A stretch of 64,000 nt of DNA. Source: Streptomyces sp. CC0208 (lineage in GTDB: Bacteria; Actinomycetota; Actinomycetes; Streptomycetales; Streptomycetaceae). The DNA lies in the NCBI RefSeq assembly GCF_003443735.1, contig NZ_CP031969.1:2852001-2916000 (forward strand). The letters run 5' to 3'. Under the pieces are notes generated by a model, which was not told the origin of the DNA, ran no database searches, and saw only the letters and a program-made list of their open reading frames with translations. Of the stretch, positions 29,584 to 39,229 are shown in pieces (within the stretch, counting starts at the first letter, position 1; every line of letters starts with the position of its first letter). The translations under genes were made by a program, and so were the position numbers.

Positions 29584-31626
29584 TCAGTCGCCGTTGCCGG
29601 GCGTCGGCGTCGTCTTCTGGATCTGCATCAGGAACTCGGCGTTCGACTTCGTCTGCTTCATCTTGTCGAGAAGCAGCTCGACCGCCTGCTGCTGGTCGAG
29701 GGCGTGCAGCACCCGGCGCAGCTTCCAGACGATCCCGAGCTCGTCGGGAGCGAGCAGGATCTCTTCCTTGCGGGTACCGGACGCGTCCACGTCCACCGCC
29801 GGGAAGATCCGCTTGTCGGCGAGCTTCCGGTCGAGCTTGAGCTCGGCGTTGCCGGTGCCCTTGAACTCCTCGAAGATGACCTCGTCCATGCGGGACCCGG
29901 TGTCCACCAGGGCGGTGGCGAGGATGGTCAGCGAGCCGCCGTCCTCGATGTTGCGGGCCGCACCGAAGAAGCGCTTCGGCGGGTACAGGGCGGTCGAGTC
30001 GACACCACCGGACAGGATGCGGCCGGAGGCGGGCGCGGCCAGGTTGTAGGCACGGCCCAGACGCGTGATCGAGTCGAGCAGCACGACCACGTCGTGGCCC
30101 AGCTCCACCAGACGCTTCGCACGCTCGATGGCGAGCTCGGCGACCGTGGTGTGGTCCTCGGCCGGGCGGTCGAAGGTCGAGGAGATGACCTCGCCCTTCA
30201 CCGACCGCTGCATGTCGGTGACCTCTTCCGGACGCTCGTCGACCAGGACGACCATCAGGTGGCACTCGGGGTTGTTGTGCGTGATCGCGTTGGCGATCGC
30301 CTGCATGATCATGGTCTTGCCGGTCTTCGGCGGGGCCACGATCAGACCGCGCTGGCCCTTACCGATCGGCGCGACGAGGTCGATGATGCGGGTAGTCAGG
30401 ACGCCGGGGTCCGTCTCCAGGCGGAGGCGGTCCTGCGGGTACAGCGGGGTGAGCTTGTTGAACTCCGGGCGGCCGCGGCCGTGTTCGGGCGCCATGCCGT
30501 TGACGGAGTCCAGGCGCACCAGCGCGTTGAACTTCTCGCGCCGCTCGCCTTCCTTGGGCTGACGGACCGCGCCGGTGATGTGGTCGCCCTTGCGCAGGCC
30601 GTTCTTGCGGACCTGGGCGAGGGAGACGTACACGTCGTTGGGGCCCGGCAGGTAGCCCGACGTACGGATGAAGGCGTAGTTGTCGAGGATGTCCAGGATG
30701 CCCGCGACCGGGATCAGGACGTCGTCCTCGTTGATCTGCGGCTCGGGGGCGCCCATCTCGTCACGGCCACGACGGCCACGGCGGTCCCGGTAGCGACCGC
30801 GCCGGCCGCGGCGACCGCCCTCGAAGTCGTCGTCGTCCTGGGGGCCGTTGTCCCGCTGACGGTCCTGGCGGTCCTGGCGGCCGCCGCCCTGCTGCTGGTT
30901 CTGCTGCTGGCGCTGACCGCCCTGGCCCTGCTGGTCGTCGCTCTTGCGACGCTCACCGCGGTCCGCGCGGTCCCCGCGGTCGCCACGCTCACCGCGGTCA
31001 CGGCCGCGGTCACGGCGGTCGCGGCGGCCACGGCCGTCGCCGTCACCGGCGTCGCCCTGCGGCTGCTGTGCGGGAGTCTCGGCCTTGGGCTCGCTCTTCG
31101 CCTCGGCCACGACGGTCTCGGGGCTGCCCGAGGGGGCGCCGGCCTCGGCGGTGGCACGGCGGCGACGGCGCTCGGCGGGAGCGTCGTCCCCCGCGCGCTC
31201 GGCGGCCGGCTGGCCCGGGATCTCGATCTGCTGCTGGGCCACGGCCTTCTCGGCGGGGGCCTCGGTCTTCGCCTCCGCCTTCTTCTCGGCGGCGTCGCCC
31301 GTACGAGCCTTGGAGGTGGCGCGGCGCTTCGGCTTGGTCTCGGCGGCGTCGCCGGCGGGCGAGGATGCAGCCTTGGGAGCCGCGGCACCTCCCCCGGCCT
31401 GCGCTTCCTTGATGACCTCGATCAGCTGGCTCTTGCGCATACGCGCGGTGCCCTTGATACCGAGGCCGGATGCGACCTGCTGCAGCTCGGCCAGCACCAT
31501 GCCGTCGAGGCCGGTACCGCGGCGCCGCCGGGAGCCGGCACCGGTGGCAGGCGCGGAGGCGTCCGTGGAGGGCGCGGCAGCGGTCTCCTCGACACGTGCG
31601 CCCATCAGATCGGTGGTGTCGCTCAC
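29584..31626 (-). CDS. rho: transcription termination factor Rho, long actinobacterial form
   Basis: A 680-residue Rho, an RNA-dependent hexameric helicase. The N-terminal Rho_N helices (LAELQQVASGLGIKGTARM) are followed by a roughly 200-residue insertion of charged low-complexity sequence (Arg, Asp, Glu, Gln, Gly; repeated RGDR/DRGERGD units). The RNA-binding and ATPase domains then follow, with GLIVAPPKTGKTMIMQ and VVVLLDSITRLGRAYN. Start GTG 31626 (SDTTDLMGARVEE) has GAAGGA 8 bases upstream; the ORF extends to 31809 without conserved sequence. Such insertions are normal in high-GC actinobacteria and are associated with broader RNA binding. Confidence 0.95.
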   Translation of the reverse strand: MSDTTDLMGARVEETAAAPSTDASAPATGAGSRRRRGTGLDGMVLAELQQVASGLGIKGTARMRKSQLIEVIKEAQAGGGAAAPKAASSPAGDAAETKPKRRATSKARTGDAAEKKAEAKTEAPAEKAVAQQQIEIPGQPAAERAGDDAPAERRRRRATAEAGAPSGSPETVVAEAKSEPKAETPAQQPQGDAGDGDGRGRRDRRDRGRDRGERGDRGDRADRGERRKSDDQQGQGGQRQQQNQQQGGGRQDRQDRQRDNGPQDDDDFEGGRRGRRGRYRDRRGRRGRDEMGAPEPQINEDDVLIPVAGILDILDNYAFIRTSGYLPGPNDVYVSLAQVRKNGLRKGDHITGAVRQPKEGERREKFNALVRLDSVNGMAPEHGRGRPEFNKLTPLYPQDRLRLETDPGVLTTRIIDLVAPIGKGQRGLIVAPPKTGKTMIMQAIANAITHNNPECHLMVVLVDERPEEVTDMQRSVKGEVISSTFDRPAEDHTTVAELAIERAKRLVELGHDVVVLLDSITRLGRAYNLAAPASGRILSGGVDSTALYPPKRFFGAARNIEDGGSLTILATALVDTGSRMDEVIFEEFKGTGNAELKLDRKLADKRIFPAVDVDASGTRKEEILLAPDELGIVWKLRRVLHALDQQQAVELLLDKMKQTKSNAEFLMQIQKTTPTPGNGD

Positions 31627-32015
31627 GAAGGGTCCTTCCCTGGAGCGGACGTCGGCCTGTCTGGCTCGGCGACCGTTTGTGCTGTCCGACGGCGGTCCCA
31701 TCCTTGTGGACCGTGCCGGGGCGGTGGTCCGCCTAAGCGGCGGAGGAATGTGGTGACGGCGCTTCCGAGAGCCGTGGCACTGAGTGTCCGTGTCACGTGG
31801 CTTGGTCACACCGGTTCCGGAGCGTGCCCGGCAAGTCGCTCAGTGCCCGCGTACGAGGTACTGCCCTGGTACGTCGTACGGAACGCAGTGCGGCTTGGGA
31901 GGCTCCCGGAAGAATGTCTGTCCCGGACGGGGACGTGAAGCACCTCGCCATGGTGGGGTCGGGTGCAGACTTGAGATTAACACTACCGGATCCAACAAAC
32001 ATTCCCCCTCTCGAA
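31627..32015. other. rho upstream region, no gene seen
   Basis: About 390 bp between the thrB terminator and rho. Open frames here are random high-GC frames without family features. It must hold the rho promoter and leader on the minus strand. The stretch around 31970-32010 is AT-richer and is the best promoter region, but I cannot fix boxes. Confidence 0.4.
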
Positions 32016-32033
32016 ATCCGGCACACGCCGGAT
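32016..32033 (-). terminator. terminator hairpin after thrB
   Basis: ATCCGGC and GCCGGAT pair around ACAC directly after the thrB stop; the transcript continues UUUCGAG. Confidence 0.6.
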
Positions 32034-32034
32034 C

Positions 32035-32964
32035 TCAGATGTCACTGGCGGCCGCGAGCGGGAGCACGCAGGCCCCCTGGGCGTCGAGTTCCAGCCGGTT
32101 GGCGGCCCAGCCCTCGCCCGCCAGATGGGCCACCTTGTCGGCGCTGTCCGCGTCGACGAGCGCGAGCACCGTGGGCCCCGCCCCCGAGATGACTGCCGGG
32201 ACTCCGTCGGCCCGCAGCCGCTCCACCAGTGCGGCGCTCTCCGGCATGGCGGGAGCGCGGTACTCCTGGTGGAGACGGTCCTCGGTGGCCGGCAGCAGCA
32301 GCTCGGGGCGCCTGGTGAGGGCCTCGACGAGCAGCGCGGCACGGCCCGCGTTGGCGGCGGCGTCGACGTGCGGCACGGTGCGCGGGAGCAGTCCGCGCGC
32401 GGTCTCGGTCAGGACGGGCTTTCCGGGCACGAAAACCACCGGAACGATGGAATCGGCGGGCTCCAGCCTGATCGCCCGGGCGGCACCGGCCTCCATCCAG
32501 GCGATGGTGAAGCCGCCGAGCAGACACGGGGCCACGTTGTCGGGGTGACCCTCGATCTCGGTGGCGAGCTCCAGGAGCGCGGTGTCGTCGAGCCGGGCCT
32601 CGCCGCCTATGGTCACGGCGCGCGCGGCGACGATTCCGGCGCAGATGGCGGCCGAGGAGGAACCGAGGCCCCGGCCGTGCGGGATGCGGTTGGCGCAGAC
32701 GATCTCCAGGCCGCGCGGCTGGCCGCCCAGCAGGTCGAAGGCGGTGCGCAGGGAGCGTACGAGCAGGTGGTTCTCGTCCCGCGGGAGCGTCTCGCTGCCC
32801 TCTCCCGCGATGTCGATGTGCAGCCCTGAGTCGGCCACCCGGACGACGACGTCGTCGTAGAGCCCCAGCGAGAGGCCCAGGGCGTCGAAGCCCGGGCCGA
32901 GGTTGGCGCTGGTGGCGGGGACGCGCACCCGGACGGCGGCGGCGCGGAATGCGGGACCGGCCAT
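32035..32964 (-). CDS. thrB: homoserine kinase
   Basis: A 309-residue GHMP kinase that phosphorylates L-homoserine for threonine synthesis. N-terminal VRVPATSANLGPGFDALGL and the ATP loop PHGRGLGSSSAAICAG are diagnostic; the GHMP C-terminal motif appears as PAVISGAGPTVLAL. Start ATG 32964 has AAGGAGAG about 11 bases upstream. It lies 229 bp behind thrC, past a hairpin, so it is probably transcribed from its own promoter in part. Confidence 0.95.
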   Translation of the reverse strand: MAGPAFRAAAVRVRVPATSANLGPGFDALGLSLGLYDDVVVRVADSGLHIDIAGEGSETLPRDENHLLVRSLRTAFDLLGGQPRGLEIVCANRIPHGRGLGSSSAAICAGIVAARAVTIGGEARLDDTALLELATEIEGHPDNVAPCLLGGFTIAWMEAGAARAIRLEPADSIVPVVFVPGKPVLTETARGLLPRTVPHVDAAANAGRAALLVEALTRRPELLLPATEDRLHQEYRAPAMPESAALVERLRADGVPAVISGAGPTVLALVDADSADKVAHLAGEGWAANRLELDAQGACVLPLAAASDI

Positions 32965-33131
32965 CTCTCGATGACTCTCCTTGAGCTGCGTGATTGTCGA
33001 ATGACATTCGATGACGTACGAAGACCCTGCTGGCCGCGGAGACGACGTGGCACCCCGCTGTACGCGAGGGCATATGCAGCGGGCGGGTTCGGTACAGCCT
33101 ATCGAAGGAAGGTTCTGTGGCGACATAGGGC

Positions 33132-33171
33132 GCACAGGAGGCGCACGATGCGTGTCGTAAGCCCCCTGTGC
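33132..33171 (-). terminator. hairpin between thrC and thrB
   Basis: GCACAGGAGGC (33132-33142) pairs with GCCCCCTGTGC (33161-33171) with one mismatch, and an inner ACGA/TCGT stem extends it. It starts 22 bases after the thrC stop. It probably ends or attenuates the hom-thrC message. Confidence 0.6.
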
Positions 33172-33193
33172 ACCCCTCGCGGGGATTCCCTGC

Positions 33194-34252
33194 TCAGGCG
33201 AGCCCGAGGCGCTCGGCCGCCGTGGCCGCGTCGACCGGGACGGTGACCGGCTGCGGGGCGCCCGCGACGGCCCAGTCGGGGTCCTTGAGGCCGTTGCCGG
33301 TGACGGTGCACACGATCCGCTGGCCCGGGTCGACCTTGCCCTGCTCGGCGGCCTTCAGCAGACCGGCCACGGAGGCGGCGGAGGCGGGCTCCACGAAGAC
33401 ACCCTCCTGGGCGGCCAACAGGCGGTAGGCGCGCAGGATCTCACGGTCCGTCACCTCGTCGATGAACCCGCCGGACTCCTCCTTCGCCGCGAGGGCGTAC
33501 TGCCAGGAGGCGGGGTTGCCGATACGGATGGCGGTGGCGATGGTCGACGGGTCCTTGACGACCTCGCCGCGCACGATCGGGGCACTGCCGGAGGCCTGGA
33601 AGCCCCACATACGGGGCGTCTTGGCGGCCACCGCGTCGGCGGCGTACTCCTTGTAGCCCTTCCAGTACGCCGTGATGTTGCCGGCGTTGCCGACCGGGAG
33701 GACGTGGATGTCGGGCGCGTCGCCGAGCATGTCGACGATCTCGAAGGCGGCGGTCTTCTGACCCTCGATGCGTACCGGGTTGACCGAATTGACCAGCGCC
33801 ACCGGGTAGTTGTCGCTCAGCGCGCGCGCCAGGGTGAGGCAGTCGTCGAAGTTCCCGTCGACCTGGAGGATCTTCGCGCCATGGATGAGGGCCTGCCCCA
33901 TCTTGCCGAGCGCGATCTTGCCGCGCGGCACCAGCACGGCGGAGACCATGCCCGCGCGTACGGCGTAGGCGGCGGCGCTCGCCGACGTGTTGCCGGTGGA
34001 GGCGCAGATGACCGCCTTCGCGCCCTCCTCCTTGGCCCGTGTGATGGCCATGGTCATACCGCGGTCCTTGAAGGACCCGGTGGGATTGGCGCCCTCCACC
34101 TTGAGGTGGACCTCGCACCCGGTGCGCTCGGAGAGCACCTGCGCGGGCACGAGGGGCGTGCCGCCCTCGCGGAGCGTCACGACCGGCGTGGTGTCGGAGA
34201 CGGGCAGCCGGTCCCGGTACTCCTCGATGATTCCGCGCCACTGGTGGGTCAT
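33194..34252 (-). CDS. thrC: threonine synthase
   Basis: A 352-residue PLP enzyme converting O-phosphohomoserine to threonine. The PLP lysine is in [14 protein letters not shown], and the phosphate loop is [28 protein letters not shown] is also conserved. Start ATG 34252 uses GAAGGAGAG, which lies inside the last codons of hom, 6 bp upstream of the thrC gene, so the two are one transcript. Confidence 0.96.
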   Translation of the reverse strand: MTHQWRGIIEEYRDRLPVSDTTPVVTLREGGTPLVPAQVLSERTGCEVHLKVEGANPTGSFKDRGMTMAITRAKEEGAKAVICASTGNTSASAAAYAVRAGMVSAVLVPRGKIALGKMGQALIHGAKILQVDGNFDDCLTLARALSDNYPVALVNSVNPVRIEGQKTAAFEIVDMLGDAPDIHVLPVGNAGNITAYWKGYKEYAADAVAAKTPRMWGFQASGSAPIVRGEVVKDPSTIATAIRIGNPASWQYALAAKEESGGFIDEVTDREILRAYRLLAAQEGVFVEPASAASVAGLLKAAEQGKVDPGQRIVCTVTGNGLKDPDWAVAGAPQPVTVPVDAATAAERLGLA

Positions 34253-34258
34253 TGCTCG

Positions 34259-35551
34259 TTACTCTCCTTCAACCCGCATGATGCTGGCGACACCCCGCAC
34301 GGTGTCGAGCTTGCGCAACGCCTCGACGGTCCCGCCCAGGGCGGCGTCCGACGCGCGGTGCGTGACGACGACGAGAGACGCCTCGCCGTCCTTCCCCTGC
34401 TGCCGAACGGTATCGATGGACACCCCGTGCTCGGCGAACACGGTGGCAACCTGGGCGAGAACACCCGGTTTGTCGGCCACGTCCAGGCTGATGTGGTAGC
34501 GCGTGACGACCTCGCCCATGCCCGAGACGGTCAGGGCGGCGTACGCGGACTCACCGGGCCCGGTCGTGCCGCTGAGCCGGTTGCGGCAGACGGCGACGAG
34601 GTCGCCGAGGACGGCGGAGGCGGTGGGGGCACCGCCCGCGCCCGGGCCGTAGAACATCAGCTGGCCGGAGGCGTCGGACTCGACGAACACGGCGTTGTAG
34701 GCGCCGCGGACGGAGGCGAGCGGGTGCGTCAGCGGGATCATCGCGGGGTGCACGCGCGCGGTGACGGACCGCCCGTCCTCGGCCCGCTCGCAGATGGCGA
34801 GCAGCTTGATGGTGCAGCCCATGTTCTTCGCGGAGGCGAAGTCGGAGGCGGTGACCTCGGTCATGCCCTCGCGGTAGACGTCGTCGAGCCGCACGCGCGT
34901 GTGGAAGGCGATCCCGGCGAGGATCGCGGCCTTGGCGGCGGCGTCGAAGCCTTCGACGTCGGCGGTCGGGTCGGCCTCGGCGTACCCGAGGGCGGTGGCC
35001 TCGTCGAGGGCCTCCTGATATCCCGCCCCCGTGCTGTCCATCTTGTCGAGGATGAAGTTGGTCGTGCCGTTGACGATCCCCAGCACCCGGTTGACCTTGT
35101 CACCGGCCAGGGACTCGCGCAGCGGGCGGATCAGCGGGATGGCACCGGCGACGGCGGCCTCGTAGTAGAGGTCCTTGCCGTGCTGTCCGGCCGCCGCGTG
35201 CAGGGCGGCACCGTCCTGGGCGAGCAGCGCCTTGTTCGCGGACACGACCGACGCCCCGTGCTCGAAGGCGGTGGTGATGAGGGAACGGGCGGGCTCGATC
35301 CCCCCGATGACCTCCACGACCACGTCGATGTCCCCGCGTTTGACGAGGGCGGTGGCGTCGGTGGTGACGAGTTCCTGCGGAATGCCCTCACGGACCTTTG
35401 AGGGACGCCGTACCGCGACCCCCGCGAGCTCCACGGGGGCCCCGATGCGGGCGGCGAGGTCGGCGGCGTGCGTCGTCATGATGCGCGCCACCTCTGAGCC
35501 GACCACTCCACAGCCCAGCAGCGCCACCTTCAGCGGACGCGTACGCATCAT
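34259..35551 (-). CDS. hom: homoserine dehydrogenase
   Basis: A 430-residue NAD(P)H-dependent homoserine dehydrogenase, the branch point from aspartate semialdehyde to threonine and methionine. The nucleotide motif is LLGCGVVGSEVARI; the catalytic region has GIVNGTTNFILDKM and AYAEADPTADVEG. A C-terminal ACT domain (about 355-430, SLDVADKPGVLAQVATVF) suggests feedback inhibition by threonine. The start at ATG 35551, the first Met of MMRTRPLKVALL, was preferred because GAGG is 5 bases upstream; earlier Met at 35569 and 35599 are possible. Confidence 0.96.
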   Translation of the reverse strand: MMRTRPLKVALLGCGVVGSEVARIMTTHAADLAARIGAPVELAGVAVRRPSKVREGIPQELVTTDATALVKRGDIDVVVEVIGGIEPARSLITTAFEHGASVVSANKALLAQDGAALHAAAGQHGKDLYYEAAVAGAIPLIRPLRESLAGDKVNRVLGIVNGTTNFILDKMDSTGAGYQEALDEATALGYAEADPTADVEGFDAAAKAAILAGIAFHTRVRLDDVYREGMTEVTASDFASAKNMGCTIKLLAICERAEDGRSVTARVHPAMIPLTHPLASVRGAYNAVFVESDASGQLMFYGPGAGGAPTASAVLGDLVAVCRNRLSGTTGPGESAYAALTVSGMGEVVTRYHISLDVADKPGVLAQVATVFAEHGVSIDTVRQQGKDGEASLVVVTHRASDAALGGTVEALRKLDTVRGVASIMRVEGE

Positions 35552-35678
35552 CCGACCTCGTTTCCTCATACCGTCTACGGTGGGTCCAGTCTCACTCACC
35601 GGACGGGAGTTTCTGCCCCTCGTCCGGATTATGAGACATCTATTTCATTTGTCCGGGGGTGAAAGACCGTAGATCTTC

Positions 35679-35714
35679 CGTTCCTGGTCTCGTTCCTGGT
35701 CTCGTTCCTGGTCT
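35679..35714. repeat. three tandem copies of a 12-bp unit between lysA and hom
   Basis: CGTTCCTGGTCT occurs three times without change at 35679, 35691 and 35703, in the 181-bp spacer between the lysA stop and hom start. It could be a short slippage repeat in the leader of hom. No function is evident. Confidence 0.9.
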
Positions 35715-35732
35715 GCGGGGTCTGGCGGGGGT

Positions 35733-37124
35733 TTATCCGACGTCGAGCCGCAGAAGGTCCTCCTCCGTCTCCCGGCGGACGATGACCCGGGACTCCCCGT
35801 CATGGACGGCGACGACCGGCGGGCGCAGCACGTGGTTGTAGTTGCTCGCCATGGAACGGCAGTAGGCGCCCGTGGCCGGTACGGCGATGAGGTCACCCGG
35901 TGCCAGGTCGGCCGGCAGGAACGCGTCCTTGACCACGATGTCCCCGCTCTCGCAGTGCTTGCCGACGACCCGCGCGAGCATGGGTTCGGCGTCGCTGGTC
36001 CTGGACACGAGGGCGACGGTGTACTCGGCGTCGTAGAGCGCGGTGCGGATGTTGTCCGACATCCCGCCGTCGACGGAGACGTAGGTGCGCAGCCCGTCGA
36101 GGGGCTTGATGGTGCCGACCTCGTAGAGCGTGAAGGCGGTCGGACCGACGATGGCGCGCCCCGGCTCGACGGAGATCCTCGGGGTCCGCAGCCTGGCCGC
36201 CTCGCACTCCCTCGTCACGATCTCGGTGAGCGCCTTGGCGATCTCGTGCGGCTCGCGGGGGTCGTCGTCGCTGGTGTACGCGATTCCCAGCCCGCCCCCG
36301 AGGTCGATCTCGGGAAGCTCGACACCGTGCTCGTCACGGACGTCCTTGAGCAGCCCGACCACGCGGTGTGCCGCGACCTCGAAGCCGGACATGTCGAAGA
36401 TCTGCGACCCGATGTGGGAGTGGATGCCGATCAGCTCGATGCCGTCGAGCTTCAGCGCCCGCCGCACCGCCTCGGCGGCCTGTCCGCCGGCCAGCGGAAT
36501 GCCGAACTTCTGGTCCTCGTGGGCGGTGGCGATGAACTCGTGGGTGTGCGCCTCGACGCCGACGGTGATCCGGATCTGGACCCTTTGCCGCTTCCCCAGG
36601 CTCTGCGCGATGTGCGCGACCCGGACGATCTCCTGGAACGAGTCGAGGACGATGCGTCCCACCCCGCTCTCGACGGCCCGGGTGATCTCCTGCGTCGACT
36701 TGTTGTTGCCGTGGAAGGCGATGCGGTCGGCGGGCATGCCGGCGGACAGGGCGGTGGCGAGCTCGCCCCCGGAGCACACGTCCAGGTTGAGCCCTTCCTC
36801 GTGCAGCCAGCGCACGACGGCTCGCGACAGGAACGCCTTGCCGGCGTAGAAGACGTCGGCGTCGTGGCCGAAGGCGGTGCGCCAGGCCCGCGCCCGGGCC
36901 CGGAAGTCGGCCTCGTCGACGACGTAGGCGGGGGTGCCGTGCTCCTCGGCGAGGGTCTTGACGTCGATGCCGCCGACGGTGACGACCCCGTTCTCGTCAC
37001 GGCCGACCGTCTGGGCCCACACCTTGGGGTCGAGGGTGTTGAGGTCGGCGGGCGGCCCGGAGTAGTGACCCTCGGGAAGGACGTCGGCGTGCCGGGGCCC
37101 GGCGGGATGTGCGGAACGGCTCAT
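35733..37124 (-). CDS. lysA: diaminopimelate decarboxylase
   Basis: A 463-residue fold-type III PLP enzyme that decarboxylates meso-DAP to lysine. The PLP lysine is in VFYAGKAFLSRAV; LNLDVCSGGELATAL, AFHGNNKSTQEI and GIHSHIGSQIFD are family motifs, and EPGRAIVGPT and CESGDI lie near the C-terminus. It precedes hom in an aspartate-family cluster and lies 28 bp behind nrtL. Confidence 0.97.
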   Translation of the reverse strand: MSRSAHPAGPRHADVLPEGHYSGPPADLNTLDPKVWAQTVGRDENGVVTVGGIDVKTLAEEHGTPAYVVDEADFRARARAWRTAFGHDADVFYAGKAFLSRAVVRWLHEEGLNLDVCSGGELATALSAGMPADRIAFHGNNKSTQEITRAVESGVGRIVLDSFQEIVRVAHIAQSLGKRQRVQIRITVGVEAHTHEFIATAHEDQKFGIPLAGGQAAEAVRRALKLDGIELIGIHSHIGSQIFDMSGFEVAAHRVVGLLKDVRDEHGVELPEIDLGGGLGIAYTSDDDPREPHEIAKALTEIVTRECEAARLRTPRISVEPGRAIVGPTAFTLYEVGTIKPLDGLRTYVSVDGGMSDNIRTALYDAEYTVALVSRTSDAEPMLARVVGKHCESGDIVVKDAFLPADLAPGDLIAVPATGAYCRSMASNYNHVLRPPVVAVHDGESRVIVRRETEEDLLRLDVG

Positions 37125-37152
37125 TTTCTTGACTGGCTCTCTGTTCGCTGTC

Positions 37153-38346
37153 TCAGAGGTGATCGGGTGCGCCGATGCCGAGCAGGGTCAGGCCACCGGC
37201 GAGCACCGCCCCGGCGGCTTCGGCGAGCGCGAGCCGGGCACGGTGGGCGGCCGAGGGTTTCTCCGCACCACGCGGAAGGACGACTGCGAGAAAGGGGAGA
37301 ACGGCATCGGCGACGGTGACGAGATGCCGGGCCAGGCGATCGGGGGCATGGTGCACGGCGGCGGCCTGGAGGACACGGGGGTGATCGGCGAGGACGTTCC
37401 GCAGGGTTGTCGTGTCGGGTACGACGGTTTCCGCTACGGCGGTTTCCGCTACGACCGTCTCCTGTACGTCGGTCTCCCGTACGCCGGTCTCCGGTACGGC
37501 CGCCTCTGTGTCCCCCCGTGGGTGCACGTCACCGGGCTCGGCGTGGAAGCCCAGGTCGGCGGCGTTGCGGCTGAGAGCCCGGGTGCGGGCGTGGGCGTAA
37601 CGGACCCGGAAGAGAGGGTTGCTCTCCCGCTGGACCAGGTGGTCGGCGGTGATGCGGGGCCGGTCGTGAGGGGCGGGGTGAAGAAGCGCCCAGCGGGCGG
37701 CGTCCCGGCCGAGGGGGATGGGGTCGGCGGGGTCGGCGGGGTCTGCGGGGTCTGCGGGGTCAAGGGTTCCGAGGCCGGCCGGTACGGGTCGTACGTTGGT
37801 GTCGAGGGGGGCGGGGGCCTCGGGGGTGCCGTATGCATCGACCTCGACGCCGAGGACGTCCGTCCAGGCCGGCTCCGGGCGAGCGATACAACTGGTGCGG
37901 ACGAGGGCTCCCTGGGAGCGGAGGATGCGGGCGACGGCATCCATCACGACGACGGCGCGGACCTCGTGGGGTGCGTGCAGTTGTACGAGCTGCCCGGTGG
38001 GCCGCTCCGCATGGCCGTACCGCAGTCCGAGTCGCAGGATCTCCCGCACGAGGGCGTCGCCGCTCCCCCGCAGGCTGATGTTGAGGAAGCCGGGCCCGGT
38101 GACGACGACGTCACCGATGCCGTCGCTCTGCACGAGCCGCTGCCGGAGAATCTCGGCCACCCGCAACGGGGGCTGCCCGGCCGGCCGGGCCAGCTGGAGG
38201 GCGACGTTGGTGGCGTAGTCACCACACCCACCGGGCCCCGGGGGCACGACCTTGACCTGACCCGGCACGACCACGTCCAGCTCCCCGCCATCGACAGCAC
38301 GACGCACCGCGCGCAGCACGGTACGGGAGAGCTCGACGGGGGTCAC
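37153..38346 (-). CDS. nrtL: ArgS-related protein with DALR anticodon-binding domain (NrtL-like)
   Basis: A 397-residue degenerate relative of arginyl-tRNA synthetase. Residues 1-100 resemble the ArgS N-terminal domain (VVVPGQVKVVPPGPGGCGDYATNVALQLARP; shown by the GDYATNVALQLA core), followed by VVTGPGFLNI. The catalytic core is shortened and its HIGH motif is not recognisable (LVQLHAPHEVRAVVV). The C-terminal third is a DALR-like helical domain (ESNPLFRVRYAHARTRAL). Two inserted low-complexity runs, an Ala-Asp-Pro repeat and an ET-rich run, separate them. It sits where actinobacteria often place argS, just upstream of lysA. Start GTG 38346 lacks a strong ribosome site. I recall the name NrtL for such proteins. 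Confidence 0.8.
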   Translation of the reverse strand: MTPVELSRTVLRAVRRAVDGGELDVVVPGQVKVVPPGPGGCGDYATNVALQLARPAGQPPLRVAEILRQRLVQSDGIGDVVVTGPGFLNISLRGSGDALVREILRLGLRYGHAERPTGQLVQLHAPHEVRAVVVMDAVARILRSQGALVRTSCIARPEPAWTDVLGVEVDAYGTPEAPAPLDTNVRPVPAGLGTLDPADPADPADPADPIPLGRDAARWALLHPAPHDRPRITADHLVQRESNPLFRVRYAHARTRALSRNAADLGFHAEPGDVHPRGDTEAAVPETGVRETDVQETVVAETAVAETVVPDTTTLRNVLADHPRVLQAAAVHHAPDRLARHLVTVADAVLPFLAVVLPRGAEKPSAAHRARLALAEAAGAVLAGGLTLLGIGAPDHL

Positions 38347-38547
38347 GGGACAAGCGTAGGGGAGGAGGGGGGTGGGAGGGCGAGCGGGTTTGGGCGGGGT
38401 CCGGGATGTGGGACGGGGGATGGACGGTCGGTGGTCGGACCGGGTGGGGCATAGGGGGCTGGGCTGCAGGATGCGGGCCGTGACCGTGGCCGTCGCCATG
38501 GGGCGCGGACGGGGGCGGGCAGGCGCGGCTCGCGAGGACCCGGATGT

Positions 38548-38571
38548 CACTGCCACTGCCACTGCCACTGC
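38548..38571. repeat. hexamer microsatellite, four CACTGC units
   Basis: CACTGC is repeated four times without interruption in the 245-bp spacer between nrtL and the receiver gene. Confidence 0.9.
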
Positions 38572-38591
38572 GAGACCGCGTCTCGTGAGGT

Positions 38592-39062
38592 TCAGCCGCC
38601 GGCGCGACCGGCCCGCTCGGCTTCTCCACCCCCGAGTACACCGCCGACCAGCGGGGCGTCCCCCTCGTCCGCCCGCCGCCGCTCCCGGCTCTGCTCCACC
38701 AACTGCCGTACGAGCCGTACTAGTTCGGCGGGCTCGAAGGGCTTGGCGAGGAAGGCGTCGACACCGGCGTCGAGACCGCTGTCGACCTCGTGCTGCGTAC
38801 AGGCGCTGACGATGGCGAGAGGAAGGTGAGCGGTCCGGGGGTCGGAACGCAGCTGTGCGGCGGTCCGCAGCCCGTCCAGCCGGGGCATGACCACATCGAG
38901 GGTCACGACATCGGGGCGCACCTGATGAACGACATCCAGACACTCGGCACCATCGGCCGCGGTCACGACCTCGAGACCCTCCAGCTCGAGATTGACCCTG
39001 ATCAGCTGCCGGATGACCTTGTTGTCGTCCACAACAAGCACCCGACCCGACGCGCCTGGCAC
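38592..39062 (-). CDS. single-domain response regulator
   Basis: A 156-residue protein that is one receiver domain plus a 35-residue Arg/Glu/Gly tail. VLVVDDNKVIRQLI starts the domain, the phospho-acceptor is Asp56 in DVVTLDVVMPRLDG, and the conserved Lys is in FLAKPFEPAEL. There is no DNA-binding domain and no kinase is adjacent, so it probably acts by protein contact. The GTG 39062 start is chosen because the conserved receiver begins seven residues later; the frame is open to 39134. It ends the minus-strand run, and the tRNA follows in the opposite direction. Confidence 0.85.
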   Translation of the reverse strand: MPGASGRVLVVDDNKVIRQLIRVNLELEGLEVVTAADGAECLDVVHQVRPDVVTLDVVMPRLDGLRTAAQLRSDPRTAHLPLAIVSACTQHEVDSGLDAGVDAFLAKPFEPAELVRLVRQLVEQSRERRRADEGDAPLVGGVLGGGEAERAGRAGG

Positions 39063-39229
39063 AACTCGAGAGTAGGTGCGGACCGGCCACCGCGTCCGGG
39101 TTTTCCCCACTTCCACCCCGCGCGGGGGACCCACGCCGCCGAGGCACGGCCCGAAACCCGTTCCGGATCACCCCGACGGAGCTGGTAGTGTTCTACCCGT
39201 CGCCGCGAGCCACCAACTCCGACCGACAC

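Noticed and set aside
29578..31938. 786-codon plus-strand frame antisense to rho
   Set aside because: The hydrophobic Ala/Val/Leu runs are the complement of the charged Rho insertion; not real membrane helices.
35645..35896. Small minus-strand ORF with repeated Asp-Gln-Glu-Arg
   Set aside because: Arises from the three 12-bp repeats and overlaps lysA out of frame; no ribosome site.
37718..37770. Possible CRISPR-like short repeats
   Set aside because: They are in-frame Ala-Asp-Pro codon repeats inside the NrtL-like gene without spacers.
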